A stretch of DNA of 40,934 nt from positions 1 through 40,934 of the forward strand of contig CAKRJM010000001.1 in the NCBI GenBank assembly GCA_934351765.1, given 5' to 3'. Each line of letters starts with the position of its first letter. Positions within the stretch are counted from its first letter, which is position 1. This document shows, one piece after another, positions 8,158 through 16,753 of this stretch. Both the position numbers and the translations under genes were made by a program. Origin of the DNA: an uncultured Lachnospiraceae bacterium. Its GTDB lineage: Bacteria; Bacillota; Clostridia; Lachnospirales; Lachnospiraceae. Under the pieces are notes generated by a model. It was given only the letters and a program-made list of their open reading frames with translations. It did no database searches and had not been told where the DNA came from.

Positions 8158-8197
8158 CCTGCGGCGCGATACGTCCTATCTGCCGCAGGTGTTTTTA
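8158..8197 (+). terminator. Rho-independent terminator after the oxidoreductase pair
   Basis: CCTGCGGC (8158-8165) pairs with GCCGCAGG (8182-8189) and is followed by TGTTTTTAT. The loop is long (16 bases), but the position just after the gene fits. Confidence 0.7.
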
Positions 8198-8223
8198 TAT
8201 TCTATTTTGTCTTACATTTTGTA

Positions 8224-8258
8224 TTGTTTTTTTATTTAATGCATACTATAATATTATA
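8224..8258 (+). promoter_or_regulatory. Promoter and probable autoregulatory operator of brnTA
   Basis: TTGTTT (8224-8229), 17 bases, TATAAT (8247-8252). The -10 box is part of a perfect 12-bp palindrome, TATAATATTATA (8247-8258), well placed for autorepression by the BrnT-BrnA complex. The promoter is clear; the operator is inference. Confidence 0.6.
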
Positions 8259-8276
8259 AAGGGGAGGAGAACTATA

Positions 8277-8552
8277 TTGAAATTTGAATGGGACGACCAT
8301 AAAGAACAAATCAATATACAGAAGCATGGTATTGATTTCAGTACTGCAGCACTTGTTTTTAATGATATTTACCGAATTGAAACTTATGATTCTCTGCATT
8401 CTGATATAGAGGATCGATATATCACCATCGGACAAATCAATTCCATCACGCTTATTGTCATGGTCGTATATACAGAACGAACCGACGTGATACGAATCAT
8501 ATCTGCCAGATTGGCTACCACCCGCGAAAAGGAGGCGTACTATAATGCGTAA
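8277..8552 (+). CDS. brnT: BrnT family ribonuclease toxin
   Basis: A 91-residue protein of the BrnT (DUF497) family, RelE-fold endoribonucleases that arrest translation. It shows FEWDDHKEQINIQKHGIDF at the N-terminus, EDRYITIG in the middle and IRIISARLATTREKEAYY at the C-terminus, all family hallmarks. The start is TTG at 8277, behind a strong GGGGAGGAG site. The next gene overlaps by 8 bases and encodes the matching antitoxin, the usual toxin-first order of brnTA. It is AT-rich compared with the core genes that follow, consistent with a mobile module. Confidence 0.93.
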   Translation: MKFEWDDHKEQINIQKHGIDFSTAALVFNDIYRIETYDSLHSDIEDRYITIGQINSITLIVMVVYTERTDVIRIISARLATTREKEAYYNA

Positions 8553-8850
8553 AACTATTGATGTAACACAAGCTCCCACCCCAGAACAAATTGCCATGCT
8601 TACAGAAGCAGCAAAGCTCCCAATTCCGGACGATGACGAATACCCGGAATTTACAGAAGCTGAACTGGCTCAGTTCAAACGTATCTCCAAAGAACGGACT
8701 GCAGACAGACAAAAACAGACTGTCACAATCCGCTTATCACCTCAGGCCCTGAAAAAAGCCAGATCCCTCGGAAAAGGATATACTTCCGTGCTCAGCCGTA
8801 TCCTGGAAAATGCCTTAAATGATCCCAATACCATCAAACACTATTTATAA
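8545..8850 (+). CDS. brnA: BrnA family antitoxin
   Basis: A 101-residue antitoxin for the preceding BrnT. The N-terminal half is acidic (PIPDDDEYPEFTEAEL) and should wrap the toxin. The C-terminal half (VTIRLSPQALKKARSLGKGYTSVLSRILENAL) is the DNA-binding ribbon-helix-helix-like part, with the GKGY motif common in BrnA. The ATG at 8545 has AGGAGG upstream and overlaps the end of brnT, which couples their translation. Confidence 0.9.
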   Translation: MRKTIDVTQAPTPEQIAMLTEAAKLPIPDDDEYPEFTEAELAQFKRISKERTADRQKQTVTIRLSPQALKKARSLGKGYTSVLSRILENALNDPNTIKHYL

Positions 8851-8859
8851 GATTTACAA

Positions 8860-8887
8860 CCCCCGGAGATTTTTCGTTCTCCGGGGG
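8860..8887. terminator. Strong hairpin between brnA and cca
   Basis: CCCCCGGAGA (8860-8869) pairs perfectly with TCTCCGGGGG (8878-8887) around an 8-base loop. It separates the convergent brnA and cca genes. Neither strand has a good T-run after it, so termination is inferred from position and stability. Confidence 0.6.
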
Positions 8888-8922
8888 TACCTTTAACCTG
8901 ATCTTCTGTAATGATCCAATAT

Positions 8923-10398
8923 TCACTTCCGCTTTGCTTCCTCTTTCTGCGGTTTTTCCGCCGGACTCTCGTTTTCCGTAGAAAATGCCAGCTTCAGCAG
9001 TGTCTCTTTTCTATTCTTTGCCGGATCGTCCAGAACAGCTTCCAGGCATCGGTTCAGGCACTGCCCCAGTTCTTTCCCCGGCTTCATGCCTGCTGCGATC
9101 AGATCGGAGCCGGTGACGGCAAGGCTCTTTAAGCTCACACAGTCCCCGTCCCTCAGGATCTTCCGGTAACAGCTTTCCGCCTGTTCCAGAAGGGGAAGAT
9201 ATTCGGCTCTCGCATGTTCATTTTTCCCCATGCTGTCTGCAGTGCAGACCTCCAGAAGCTTCGGAAACAGCTCCCCTACCCGGTTCATGGCCCGTCGGAT
9301 TCCCTTTTCGGAGATCTGGAACGGGAAATCATGATATGTCACAAGAAGCGTCACCTGATCCACCGTCTCATTATCGAACTTTAACCCCCTCAGAATCTTT
9401 CTGGCCAGCTCCGCACTGACCTTGGCATGTCCGTAAAAATGGATCCGGCCATCCTCGCCGGTTGTCATGGTATCCGGCTTTCCGAGATCATGAAGCAGCA
9501 TCGTCCATCGCAGGATATGATCGGCGCGGACGCTTTCCAGTGCCTTTAAGGTATGCTCCCCCACGGACAGATCATGGTAGGCATTCCGCTGGGACGTCTC
9601 CATGGCACGGTCGAACTCCGGCATGACCACCGCCGTGATCCCCAGTTCATAAACCTTCCGAAAATAACCGGGATTGGCCGAGCAGAGCAGCTTGTCTAAC
9701 TCCACCTGGATCCGTTCCCGGCTGATCAGCTCCAGCCGCTCCGCCATTTCCCGGATTGCTTCCTCCGTCTCCGGATCAATGGCAAATCCAAGCTGTGCCG
9801 AAAACCGCACTGCCCGCAGAATCCGCAGGGCATCCTCTCCGAACCGTTCTCTGGCGCTGCCCACGCACCGGATCACCCGTCTCTCCAGATCCTCCATTCC
9901 GCCAAACACATCGATGATTCCGGTTTTCGGACTGTATGCCATGGCATTGATGGTGAAATCCCGCCGCGCCAGATCCTCCTTTAAGCTGGCCGTGAACGCC
10001 ACTTCCTCCGGATGACGCCCGTCCCGATACTCGCCGTCGATTCGGTATGTGGTCACCTCATACCCCTCTTTCCCCAGGAGCACCGTCACCGTTCCATGCT
10101 GGATCCCGGTGTCCACCGTCCGCCTGAACAGCGCCTTGACCTGCGCCGGCCGCGCCGAGGTCGTAATATCCCAGTCACCCGGCGTCCGCCCGAGGATCGT
10201 GTCCCGCACGCAGCCGCCTACCGCAAACGCCTCAAATCCGGCCTGCTCCAGCGTATCGATGATCCGCGCCACATCAGCCGGAATCTCCATATGACAGATC
10301 TGGCCAGACAACTGTCCCGCCGGTTCTGCACCGGACAGTAAATTCTTTCTGTTATCTATATGATTGAATTCCGTTTCAGGATCCTCATGTTCGTTCAT
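8923..10398 (-). CDS. cca: CCA tRNA nucleotidyltransferase
   Basis: Adds or repairs the 3' CCA end of tRNAs. The class II nucleotidyltransferase head shows AVGGCVRD (residues 59-66) and GDWDITT (74-80, the metal-binding carboxylates), then RRDFTINAMAY and the RNA-binding block GEDALRILRAVRFSAQLGF. A C-terminal HD domain has HDLGKPD and HAKVSAELA. The whole is about 491 residues. The ATG at 10398 is chosen because GAGGAGG lies 7 bases before it; an in-frame TTG two codons earlier is less well placed. The first 35 residues are unconserved polar sequence. Confidence 0.95.
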   Translation of the reverse strand: MNEHEDPETEFNHIDNRKNLLSGAEPAGQLSGQICHMEIPADVARIIDTLEQAGFEAFAVGGCVRDTILGRTPGDWDITTSARPAQVKALFRRTVDTGIQHGTVTVLLGKEGYEVTTYRIDGEYRDGRHPEEVAFTASLKEDLARRDFTINAMAYSPKTGIIDVFGGMEDLERRVIRCVGSARERFGEDALRILRAVRFSAQLGFAIDPETEEAIREMAERLELISRERIQVELDKLLCSANPGYFRKVYELGITAVVMPEFDRAMETSQRNAYHDLSVGEHTLKALESVRADHILRWTMLLHDLGKPDTMTTGEDGRIHFYGHAKVSAELARKILRGLKFDNETVDQVTLLVTYHDFPFQISEKGIRRAMNRVGELFPKLLEVCTADSMGKNEHARAEYLPLLEQAESCYRKILRDGDCVSLKSLAVTGSDLIAAGMKPGKELGQCLNRCLEAVLDDPAKNRKETLLKLAFSTENESPAEKPQKEEAKRK

Positions 10399-10492
10399 CT
10401 GCAAACCTCCTCATATAATCAAGTGTTCTTCATCGAAAATTCAAGATTTGTGAACCGGTATTTATCCATGCTAAAAACAACATATTACTACC

Positions 10493-10521
10493 ACAATACC
10501 CTTATTTTAATTTCCTGTCAA
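10493..10521 (-). promoter_or_regulatory. Sigma-A promoter of cca
   Basis: On the minus strand TTGACA (10521-10516) and TATTGT (10498-10493) are separated by 17 bases, about 95 bases upstream of the cca start. Confidence 0.65.
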
Positions 10522-10760
10522 TCCGCTCATACTCCCATTTTATATTTTTACAACTCAGGGGATAATCTCTGATCCGATTTGTTTTTTCTCTCCTTTATCC
10601 GTTTTCCAAAACATTCCATTCCCACGCTTTCCTGTTTATGGTACAGTTATAAATAAGAACCTTAACATTTTCCTTTCATCTTTTTTATAAAACCTGTAAC
10701 CTCCGTCCTCCAAACGGTGCTTATAAAGATAGAAATACTGTCAGCGAAAGGAGGTCCGCC
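10522..10760. other. Intergenic region between divergent cca and sigma-factor genes
   Basis: This part of the 362-base gap holds no convincing ORF. On the plus strand TGTAACC (10695-10701) and AAACGGT (10712-10718), 40-65 bases before the sigma-factor gene, resemble the GTAAC/CGT type of ECF-dependent promoter. Autoregulation is therefore possible but weakly supported. The AAAGGAGG ribosome binding site is at about 10747-10754. Confidence 0.35.
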
Positions 10761-11321
10761 ATGGACGATTCCCGGATTGTTGAATTATATCTGTCGCGCG
10801 ATGAGACCGCAGTTGCCCATACGGCTGAGAAGTTCGGAAGCCGCCTGCGCGCTCTGTCATACGGCATTGTCCGAGATCATCAGACTGCCGAGGAATGTGA
10901 AAATGATACTTACCTGGAAGCATGGAATTCGATTCCTCCCCATGAACCGCGGAGCTATCTTTACTCGTTTCTGCTCCGGATCACCCGTCATTTATCCCTG
11001 AACTGCTGCCGGGACCGCAGCCGCCTGAAACGCCGCGCATTTTTATGTGAGCTGAACACCGAGCTGGAGCAGTGTATCCCTGCGCCTGATGATGTGGAAT
11101 GCCGGATCGATGATCTGCTGCTGCGGGAAGCCATAAACGGATATCTGCGCAAACTGAATGCAGAAAAGCGTATGATTTTTCTCAGACGCTACTGGTATCT
11201 GGATTCCATCGCAGATATTTCCGGGCGTTTTTCCATCTCCGAAAGCAAGGTAAAAACGACACTCTTCCGGTGCCGCAGGGATCTCCGAAGCTATCTGGAA
11301 AAGGAGGGTTATATTTTATGA
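10761..11321 (+). CDS. ECF-type RNA polymerase sigma factor
   Basis: A 186-residue sigma-70 family protein lacking regions 1 and 3. Sigma-2 lies at about residues 10-85 (RDHQTAEECENDTYLEAWNSIPP is the -10 recognition helix). Sigma-4 lies at about 120-180, ending in ISGRFSISESKVKTTLFRCRRDL, a helix-turn-helix for the -35 element. AAAGGAGG precedes the ATG. The stop overlaps the start of the next gene (ATGA), which encodes a single-pass membrane protein. This is the standard arrangement of an ECF sigma factor with its membrane regulator. Confidence 0.93.
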   Translation: MDDSRIVELYLSRDETAVAHTAEKFGSRLRALSYGIVRDHQTAEECENDTYLEAWNSIPPHEPRSYLYSFLLRITRHLSLNCCRDRSRLKRRAFLCELNTELEQCIPAPDDVECRIDDLLLREAINGYLRKLNAEKRMIFLRRYWYLDSIADISGRFSISESKVKTTLFRCRRDLRSYLEKEGYIL

Positions 11322-12544
11322 GAGGAACAGATCTGTTAAATAAAATGGAGCTTGTTGATCCGGCTTTTGTGGAAGAAGCCGATCAGATCTTAAAACACAA
11401 AAAGCTTGTCCGAGTTCGGCTCAGTGCCCTGGCCGCCTGTCTGGTCCTGTTCATCGTCATCGGACTGGTTCTGCATGGAATCCCCGGAGTTTCTTCCGAC
11501 ACATTGGATTCCCCGGATCTTCCAGTGCTGACTGTTTCCGACCTTACACTTGGCATGGGATTTGAAGGCTACACCGCCCATGATATATCGGAACTTGTGA
11601 ATGATAATCCATGGAATGAAGCACTGGAACTTTCCGCGCTCCCGGTCTATAAAAATCCGCTGACTTATGACGATTTTTATCAGATCACCGGCGGTTATGA
11701 TTTCACCGCGATGAACGCGCTCCTGCTTGACACAGCAGCCAGCCTTGGACTTGATCCCAATAACCTGACCCTCTCGGACAACTCCCCCGATGAAGATACC
11801 AGAAACCAGATTCGGGAAAAACTGGAAGAAGCAGGAGATTCCGTTTCCGAAACACAGTTCGCCCCCACCGCCGCAGTCCTTGAGACCGACGGCGTCACGA
11901 TCACCGTGGATCAGGAAATGACCGTGACCGTTTCATTCGATCCAGCCAGAGAGCTTCCAAAGGAATATCATTTTACCCATACCTCCTCCTATGAAGAGCT
12001 GGCTGCCGTATCAGACTGGCTGAAAACCTCCTATTCAGATTTCATCGGCTTCATGCAGCCACGCTCCAATCTGTCCGGCGGTGATTATGATATTTACGGA
12101 AATCAGCATTATTCTGTCGGATTTTTTGACAATAACGGAACCGTTACCGAACAGATCGTTCATTATAATTTCAACCAGGTTCAATTTTACTGCGATGACA
12201 ACGGAGACCTTTTCATGGCACGGATCTTCAAACCGGATCTTTCCCAGAAAATCGGCGACTATCCCATCATCAGCCCGGACAAAGCACAGGAACTGCTGGC
12301 GGAAAGCCATTACCTGACCTCCGTTCCTTATGAATTTCCCGGTGAAGCTTATGTGCAAAAAGTGGAATTGGTTTACCGCACCAGCGCGCTGGAAACCTGC
12401 TATATGCCATACTACCGCTTCTATGTGGAGCTTCCCGAAGAAACACAGGAAAACGGGTTAACCACCTATGGCGCCTACTATGTCCCCGCCGTAGAAAGCC
12501 GCTATATCTCCAATATGCCCACCTGGGACGGAAGCTTTAACTAA
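11318..12544 (+). CDS. Membrane-anchored probable sigma-factor regulator
   Basis: A 408-residue protein with a short N-terminal cytoplasmic part (MRGTDLLNKMELVDPAFVEEAD), one membrane helix at about residues 35-54 (LSALAACLVLFIVIGLVL) and a large extracellular domain. The ATG at 11318 overlaps the sigma-factor stop and has AAGGAGG at good spacing; an upstream in-frame ATG at 11270 lies inside the sigma gene. The coupling suggests an anti-sigma factor, the short N-terminal part binding the sigma factor and the outer domain sensing envelope conditions. No known outer-domain family was recognised. The role is inferred from context. Confidence 0.8.
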   Translation: MRGTDLLNKMELVDPAFVEEADQILKHKKLVRVRLSALAACLVLFIVIGLVLHGIPGVSSDTLDSPDLPVLTVSDLTLGMGFEGYTAHDISELVNDNPWNEALELSALPVYKNPLTYDDFYQITGGYDFTAMNALLLDTAASLGLDPNNLTLSDNSPDEDTRNQIREKLEEAGDSVSETQFAPTAAVLETDGVTITVDQEMTVTVSFDPARELPKEYHFTHTSSYEELAAVSDWLKTSYSDFIGFMQPRSNLSGGDYDIYGNQHYSVGFFDNNGTVTEQIVHYNFNQVQFYCDDNGDLFMARIFKPDLSQKIGDYPIISPDKAQELLAESHYLTSVPYEFPGEAYVQKVELVYRTSALETCYMPYYRFYVELPEETQENGLTTYGAYYVPAVESRYISNMPTWDGSFN

Positions 12545-12658
12545 AAGAACCCTATTTCCCGGGAGGATATCATGCGCACTGTCCGCGATTGTTCATCTCC
12601 TGTACTTTCCCCTTGCTCTCCCTCTCTTTTTCGCTTATAATAACCTCATCTGATACTT

Positions 12659-12684
12659 GAACTGCTCCGGCAGTTCTTTTATTA
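12659..12684 (+). terminator. Terminator after the sigma-factor operon
   Basis: GAACTGC (12659-12665), loop TCCG, GCAGTTC (12670-12676), then TTTTATTA. A possible promoter (TTGCTC at 12613, TATAAT at 12636-12641) lies upstream of it, so it could instead act as an attenuator for the ZIP gene. Confidence 0.75.
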
Positions 12685-12690
12685 CCCGTA

Positions 12691-12708
12691 AGTTAGCTAT
12701 ATCTAACT
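12691..12708. promoter_or_regulatory. DtxR/MntR-like palindrome upstream of the ZIP transporter
   Basis: AGTTAG-CTATAT-CTAACT is a near-perfect 18-bp palindrome (16 of 18 positions symmetric), 22 bases before the transporter ATG. Its half-sites resemble the TTAG/CTAA half-sites of DtxR-family iron and manganese repressors. The neighbouring metal transporter supports metal-dependent control. The regulator itself is not in the window. Confidence 0.55.
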
Positions 12709-12729
12709 TTTAGTTGAAGGGAGGTTCTC

Positions 12730-13506
12730 ATGACCACTTTTTATGGTATTCTGATTCCGTTTCTCGGTACATCCTTCGGTGCGGCCTGCGTCTTTTTCAT
12801 GCGGCAGGCACTGAATAAACAGATCCAGCGGGCGCTGACCGGCTTCGCCGCCGGAGTCATGGTGGCGGCATCGATCTGGAGCCTGCTGATCCCCGCCATC
12901 GAACAATCTGCCAGGCTGAGAACGCTGGCGTTTCTCCCCGCCGCTGCCGGATTCTGGCTGGGAATCCTGTTTCTGCTGCTCCTGGACCGACTGGTTCCTC
13001 ATCTCCATCTGGGCAGCGATCAGGCCGAAGGCCCAAAAAGCCAGCTTCAGCGGACCACAATGATGATCCTGGCTGTGACACTCCATAACATCCCGGAAGG
13101 AATGGCCGTGGGCGTTGTCTATGCCGGGTATCTTTCCGGCGCCTCTCAGATCACAGCCGCCGGTGCGCTGGCGCTGTCCCTGGGAATTGCCATCCAGAAC
13201 TTCCCGGAGGGCGCAATTATTTCCATGCCTCTGCGGGCGGAAGGCATGAAAAAAGGACGGGCATTCCTCGGCGGCGTCCTCTCCGGTGTGGTCGAACCCA
13301 TCGGCGCCGTGCTGACGGTGCTCGCCGCAGGTCTGGTGGTCCCTGCTCTTCCGTATCTGCTGAGCTTCGCCGCCGGCGCCATGCTCTATGTGGTCGTCGA
13401 AGAGCTGATCCCCGAAATGTCCGAAGGAAAACATTCCAATATCGGAACCGTTTTCTTTGCCATCGGATTCAGTCTGATGATGGCGCTGGATGTGTCCCTG
13501 GGATAA
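12730..13506 (+). CDS. ZIP family metal transporter
   Basis: A 258-residue inner-membrane transporter for divalent cations such as zinc, iron or manganese. It has about eight helices and both metal-site motifs, HNIPEG (residues 119-124) and QNFPEG (156-161), plus VVEELIPEM near the C-terminus. A short His-containing loop (HLHLG, 91-95) lies between helices 3 and 4, as is usual. GGGAGG precedes the ATG. It is closest in form to the bacterial ZupT/GufA group. Confidence 0.94.
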   Translation: MTTFYGILIPFLGTSFGAACVFFMRQALNKQIQRALTGFAAGVMVAASIWSLLIPAIEQSARLRTLAFLPAAAGFWLGILFLLLLDRLVPHLHLGSDQAEGPKSQLQRTTMMILAVTLHNIPEGMAVGVVYAGYLSGASQITAAGALALSLGIAIQNFPEGAIISMPLRAEGMKKGRAFLGGVLSGVVEPIGAVLTVLAAGLVVPALPYLLSFAAGAMLYVVVEELIPEMSEGKHSNIGTVFFAIGFSLMMALDVSLG

Positions 13507-13598
13507 TAGGCAGACAAACTGACAGACACATACTATCCCAGGGACATGCTGCAGACGGTATCCCCGCCGCCTCTCCACCTTCGACAGTACAAGGAAAA

Positions 13599-13628
13599 GG
13601 AACCGCCCCGTTTTCCGAAGACAGTTCC
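13599..13628. terminator. Bidirectional terminator between the ZIP gene and spoVG
   Basis: GGAACCG (13599-13605) pairs with CAGTTCC (13622-13628) with one mismatch. It is followed on the plus strand by TCTTTTCTTT and on the minus strand by TTTTCCTT, so it can end both convergent transcripts. Confidence 0.65.
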
Positions 13629-13733
13629 TCTTTTCTTTCATCTGCTTTTTAACATTTCGATTTTAGCCCATTCGATATGCCATCTGCTTATGCTGTACCA
13701 GCTCCGCCTGACCGGCTTCGCCCCACTCTTGCC

Positions 13734-14012
13734 TTATGCTTCAAAGAAATCCGGCCTGGCGGCTTCCTCTGCATAGCGCTCCAGAATGGTATTCTGGATC
13801 CGGTCTCTGGTCGTGGAATTGATCGGGTGGGCAATGTCACGGTATTCGCCGTCGGTGGCCTTACGGCTCGGCATGGCGATGAACATGCCTTTCTCTCCCT
13901 CGATCACTTTAATATCATGCACCACAAACTCGTTATCCAGGGTGATGGACACGATGGCTTTCATTTTACCTTCTTTTGCTACTCTTCGAACCCTCACGTC
14001 TGTAATCTGCAT
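13734..14012 (-). CDS. spoVG: SpoVG, RNA/DNA-binding regulator
   Basis: A small regulatory protein (about 92 residues) controlling septation, sporulation and other processes in Firmicutes. The core is unmistakable: [39 protein letters not shown] and [16 protein letters not shown]. The ATG at 14012 (MQITDV) is chosen because SpoVG proteins start there; AAGGAAGGGG lies upstream with somewhat long spacing. An ATG nine codons earlier is possible but has poor spacing. It lies 45 bases after glgD on the same strand and may be co-transcribed with glgCD. Confidence 0.95.
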   Translation of the reverse strand: MQITDVRVRRVAKEGKMKAIVSITLDNEFVVHDIKVIEGEKGMFIAMPSRKATDGEYRDIAHPINSTTRDRIQNTILERYAEEAARPDFFEA

Positions 14013-14057
14013 TTTTACATAGTCCCCTTCCTTCGTCATTCTCCAGCAGGCAGATTC

Positions 14058-15179
14058 TTAAAGCACGAACCGCTCATTCTTCTCAATGACAATCTTGAGA
14101 TTTTCGGGCTCCCCCTGATACGTCATATTTGCCCGAATCGTATCGCGGCTTTCCACGATACAATTCTCAATCCGCGTATTATCGCCGATGTAAACATCAT
14201 TGAGAATGATGGAATTTTTAATCACGCAGTTGTTGCCAATATATGCTTTCTTGAAAAGCACCGAATTCTCCACCCTGCCGTTGATGATACAGCCGCTGGA
14301 CACCAGGCTGTTCCGCACCTGAGCTCCCATGTTGTACTTTGCGGGCGGATTGTCATCTACCTTGGAATAAATATCCGGATAGGTATTGAAGAAATAATTC
14401 CGAACCTCCGGTTTCAGGAAATCCATGTTGGTCTTGTAATAAGCCTCCACGCAGGCGATATTGCTCCAGTAGGACTCCATCTTGTAGGCATAGATCCGTT
14501 TCATGTTCTTATAGCGGATCAGGATATCCTGAACAAAGTCGTAGCGATCCTCCTCCGCACACTTCTCGATCAGCTCGATGAGCTGACGGCGGCGAATCAC
14601 ATAAATTCCACAGGACACCGTATGGGATGTCGCCACCATAGGCTTTTCATCAAAATCGATGATCCGTCCGTCTCCGTTGGTGCGTACAAGACCGAAGCGG
14701 CTCACATCCTCGCTGTCGGGAAGATCCTTGCAGACCACAGTGATATCTGCCTGTTTTGCGATATGATACTCCAGAACCTTATTGTAATCCATCTTGTAGA
14801 TTCCGTCGCCGGAGGCGATCACAACATAAGGCTCATGGCTGCTCTTTAAATAATTCAGGTTCTGCCAGAGAGCATCTGCCGTACCTCTGTACCAGTTGCT
14901 GTTGACTGCGGTAAGGGTCGGAGTAAATACAAACAGTCCTCCCTGCTTTCTTCCGAAATCCCACCACTTGGAGGAGCTTAAATGCTCATTCAGGGAAGTG
15001 GAATTGTACTGGGTGAATACCGCTACTTTTTTAATATGGGAATTGCTCATGTTGCTCAGAGCGAAGTCGATGGCTCTGTAGCTTCCTGCGACAGGCATTG
15101 CGGCAACCGCACGCTTCTCTGACAATTCCCTCATCCTCTTGTTGTTTCCGCCTGCCAGAATAATTCCTATCGCTCTCAT
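14058..15179 (-). CDS. glgD: Glucose-1-phosphate adenylyltransferase, GlgD subunit
   Basis: The second subunit of the Firmicute ADP-glucose pyrophosphorylase, which supplies ADP-glucose for glycogen synthesis. It is 373 residues long, with a nucleotidyltransferase domain ([43 protein letters not shown]) and a C-terminal left-handed beta-helix ([27 protein letters not shown]). The nucleotide-binding loop is altered relative to GlgC, as is usual for this mainly regulatory subunit. Its start overlaps the glgC stop (ATGA), so translation of the two subunits is coupled. Confidence 0.95.
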   Translation of the reverse strand: MRAIGIILAGGNNKRMRELSEKRAVAAMPVAGSYRAIDFALSNMSNSHIKKVAVFTQYNSTSLNEHLSSSKWWDFGRKQGGLFVFTPTLTAVNSNWYRGTADALWQNLNYLKSSHEPYVVIASGDGIYKMDYNKVLEYHIAKQADITVVCKDLPDSEDVSRFGLVRTNGDGRIIDFDEKPMVATSHTVSCGIYVIRRRQLIELIEKCAEEDRYDFVQDILIRYKNMKRIYAYKMESYWSNIACVEAYYKTNMDFLKPEVRNYFFNTYPDIYSKVDDNPPAKYNMGAQVRNSLVSSGCIINGRVENSVLFKKAYIGNNCVIKNSIILNDVYIGDNTRIENCIVESRDTIRANMTYQGEPENLKIVIEKNERFVL

Positions 15180-16450
15180 CTCACGCCACCTGCCTTTATA
15201 ATATAACCGCCGCTCTCAAGCGCGCCGCCGGGATAATCTGATTTTTCTGTCACGCCGGAGATTGCCGTATTCCGTCCTACCGAAACGCCGTCGGGAATAT
15301 AGGAATCCTCACCGATGGTCACCAGGTCAAAGGCATAAACCTTGGGATTCAGCTTGCTGGGGGCAAACTCGCCCACGCCCAGCCGGACATTGGCTCCGAC
15401 CTCCACGTTGTCTGCCACAATGGCTTTATCCAGTACGCAGTTGTCGCCGATGACAACACCGGACATCAGAATGGAATCGCGGATCACCGCGCCCTTTCCG
15501 ATCTTAACTCCGACACCGATCACCGAATTATAGACCTCGCCGTAAACCTCGGAGCCCTCGGCAATGATGCTGCGCTCGATGACGGAATCTGCGGAAATAT
15601 ACTGAGGTGGCAGGATATCGCTCTTGGTATAGATCTTCCAGAATTCTTCATAAAGGTTGAATACCGGGATAATATCCACCAGCTCCATATTGGCTTCCCA
15701 GTAGGAGCCGAGCGTTCCGACATCCTTCCAGTAGCCGTTGTATTCATAGGCAAAGATCCGCTCACCCTTGGCATGGCAGTAGGGGATCACATGCTTTCCG
15801 AAATCACAGCCGGGCTCGTCCGACATCTTGATCAGAGCTTCTTTTAAGATCTTCCAGGTAAAAATATAGATACCCATGGAAGCCAGATTGCTTCTGGGAT
15901 GCTCCGGTTTCTCCTCGAACTCCGTGATCCGGTTGTTTTCATCTGTGATCACCACGCCGAAACGGCTTGCCTCTTCCATGGGAACCGGAAGGGCCGCGAT
16001 GGTCACATCTGCATTGTTTGCTTTATGGTAATCCAGCATAACCTCATAATCCATCTTATAGATATGGTCGCCGGACAAGATCAGCACATACTCCGGATTA
16101 TAGGAGTCTATGTACTCCATATTCTGATAAATCGCATTGGCTGTTCCCGTGTACCACTCACTGTTTTTACTCTTTTCGTATGGCGGCAGGACGGACACTC
16201 CTCCGATGTTCCGGTCCAGATCCCACGGAATCCCAATGCCGATATGAGCATTGAGCCTGAGGGGCTGGTACTGGGTAAGAACTCCGACTGTATCGATTCC
16301 GGAATTGATACAGTTACTGAGCGGGAAATCAATGATCCTGTATTTTCCGCCAAAAGCTGTTGCCGGTTTTGCCACGTTCGCTGTCAGAACGCCCAGCCTG
16401 CTGCCCTGCCCGCCGGCCAGCAGCATTGCAATCATTTCTTTCTTAACCAC
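15176..16450 (-). CDS. glgC: Glucose-1-phosphate adenylyltransferase, GlgC subunit
   Basis: The catalytic subunit of ADP-glucose pyrophosphorylase (glucose-1-phosphate plus ATP gives ADP-glucose plus pyrophosphate). It has [45 protein letters not shown] and ITEFEEKP in the catalytic domain, then a beta-helix with hexad repeats ([21 protein letters not shown]). The GTG at 16450 is taken as the start, preceded by AGAGGTG; this gives 424 residues, the usual length. The open frame reaches a further 16 codons upstream without a good ribosome binding site. Confidence 0.96.
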   Translation of the reverse strand: MVKKEMIAMLLAGGQGSRLGVLTANVAKPATAFGGKYRIIDFPLSNCINSGIDTVGVLTQYQPLRLNAHIGIGIPWDLDRNIGGVSVLPPYEKSKNSEWYTGTANAIYQNMEYIDSYNPEYVLILSGDHIYKMDYEVMLDYHKANNADVTIAALPVPMEEASRFGVVITDENNRITEFEEKPEHPRSNLASMGIYIFTWKILKEALIKMSDEPGCDFGKHVIPYCHAKGERIFAYEYNGYWKDVGTLGSYWEANMELVDIIPVFNLYEEFWKIYTKSDILPPQYISADSVIERSIIAEGSEVYGEVYNSVIGVGVKIGKGAVIRDSILMSGVVIGDNCVLDKAIVADNVEVGANVRLGVGEFAPSKLNPKVYAFDLVTIGEDSYIPDGVSVGRNTAISGVTEKSDYPGGALESGGYIIKAGGVR

Positions 16451-16545
16451 GCTATCACCTCTTGCTGTAATATAGTTCTGTCTCCTGCTCCGGGTCATAT
16501 CTGATCCCTTCAGGCCCTGAACAGTTACAAATGATGCTTATATTA

Positions 16546-16574
16546 AGTTTATCACACTTTTTGGAATATGTGAA
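16546..16574 (-). promoter_or_regulatory. Probable promoter of glgC-glgD
   Basis: On the minus strand TTCACA (16574-16569), 17 bases, TAAACT (16551-16546). The leader contains the 13-mer found also upstream of the gene at 36027-38573. Confidence 0.45.
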
Positions 16575-16628
16575 CAATTATTTTTTTATTTTCCCCCAAA
16601 TTTTATGCAATTTATAAAATATATTTTT

Positions 16629-16658
16629 TTGAAACCACCTCATTACCTATGATATAAT
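16629..16658 (+). promoter_or_regulatory. Promoter of the SbcD/SbcC-like pair
   Basis: TTGAAA (16629-16634), 18 bases, TATAAT (16653-16658), about 95 bases before the ATG at 16754. Confidence 0.65.
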
Positions 16659-16753
16659 GAAAAGAGTTCCTTGACTTTTGGTTACTATTCCGAACCGGCC
16701 TGATTCTGGAGCATGATGGAATTCTGCCCGGTTTTTACAGAAAGGATTGTTTC

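Noticed and set aside
12703..13641. Open frame of 312 codons on the minus strand
   Set aside because: Antisense to the ZIP transporter gene; the product is His/Gln/Gly-rich, typical of a reverse-strand shadow in GC-rich coding DNA.
13677..14849. Open frame of 390 codons on the plus strand
   Set aside because: Antisense to spoVG and glgD, both firmly identified; no ribosome binding site and no recognisable domain.
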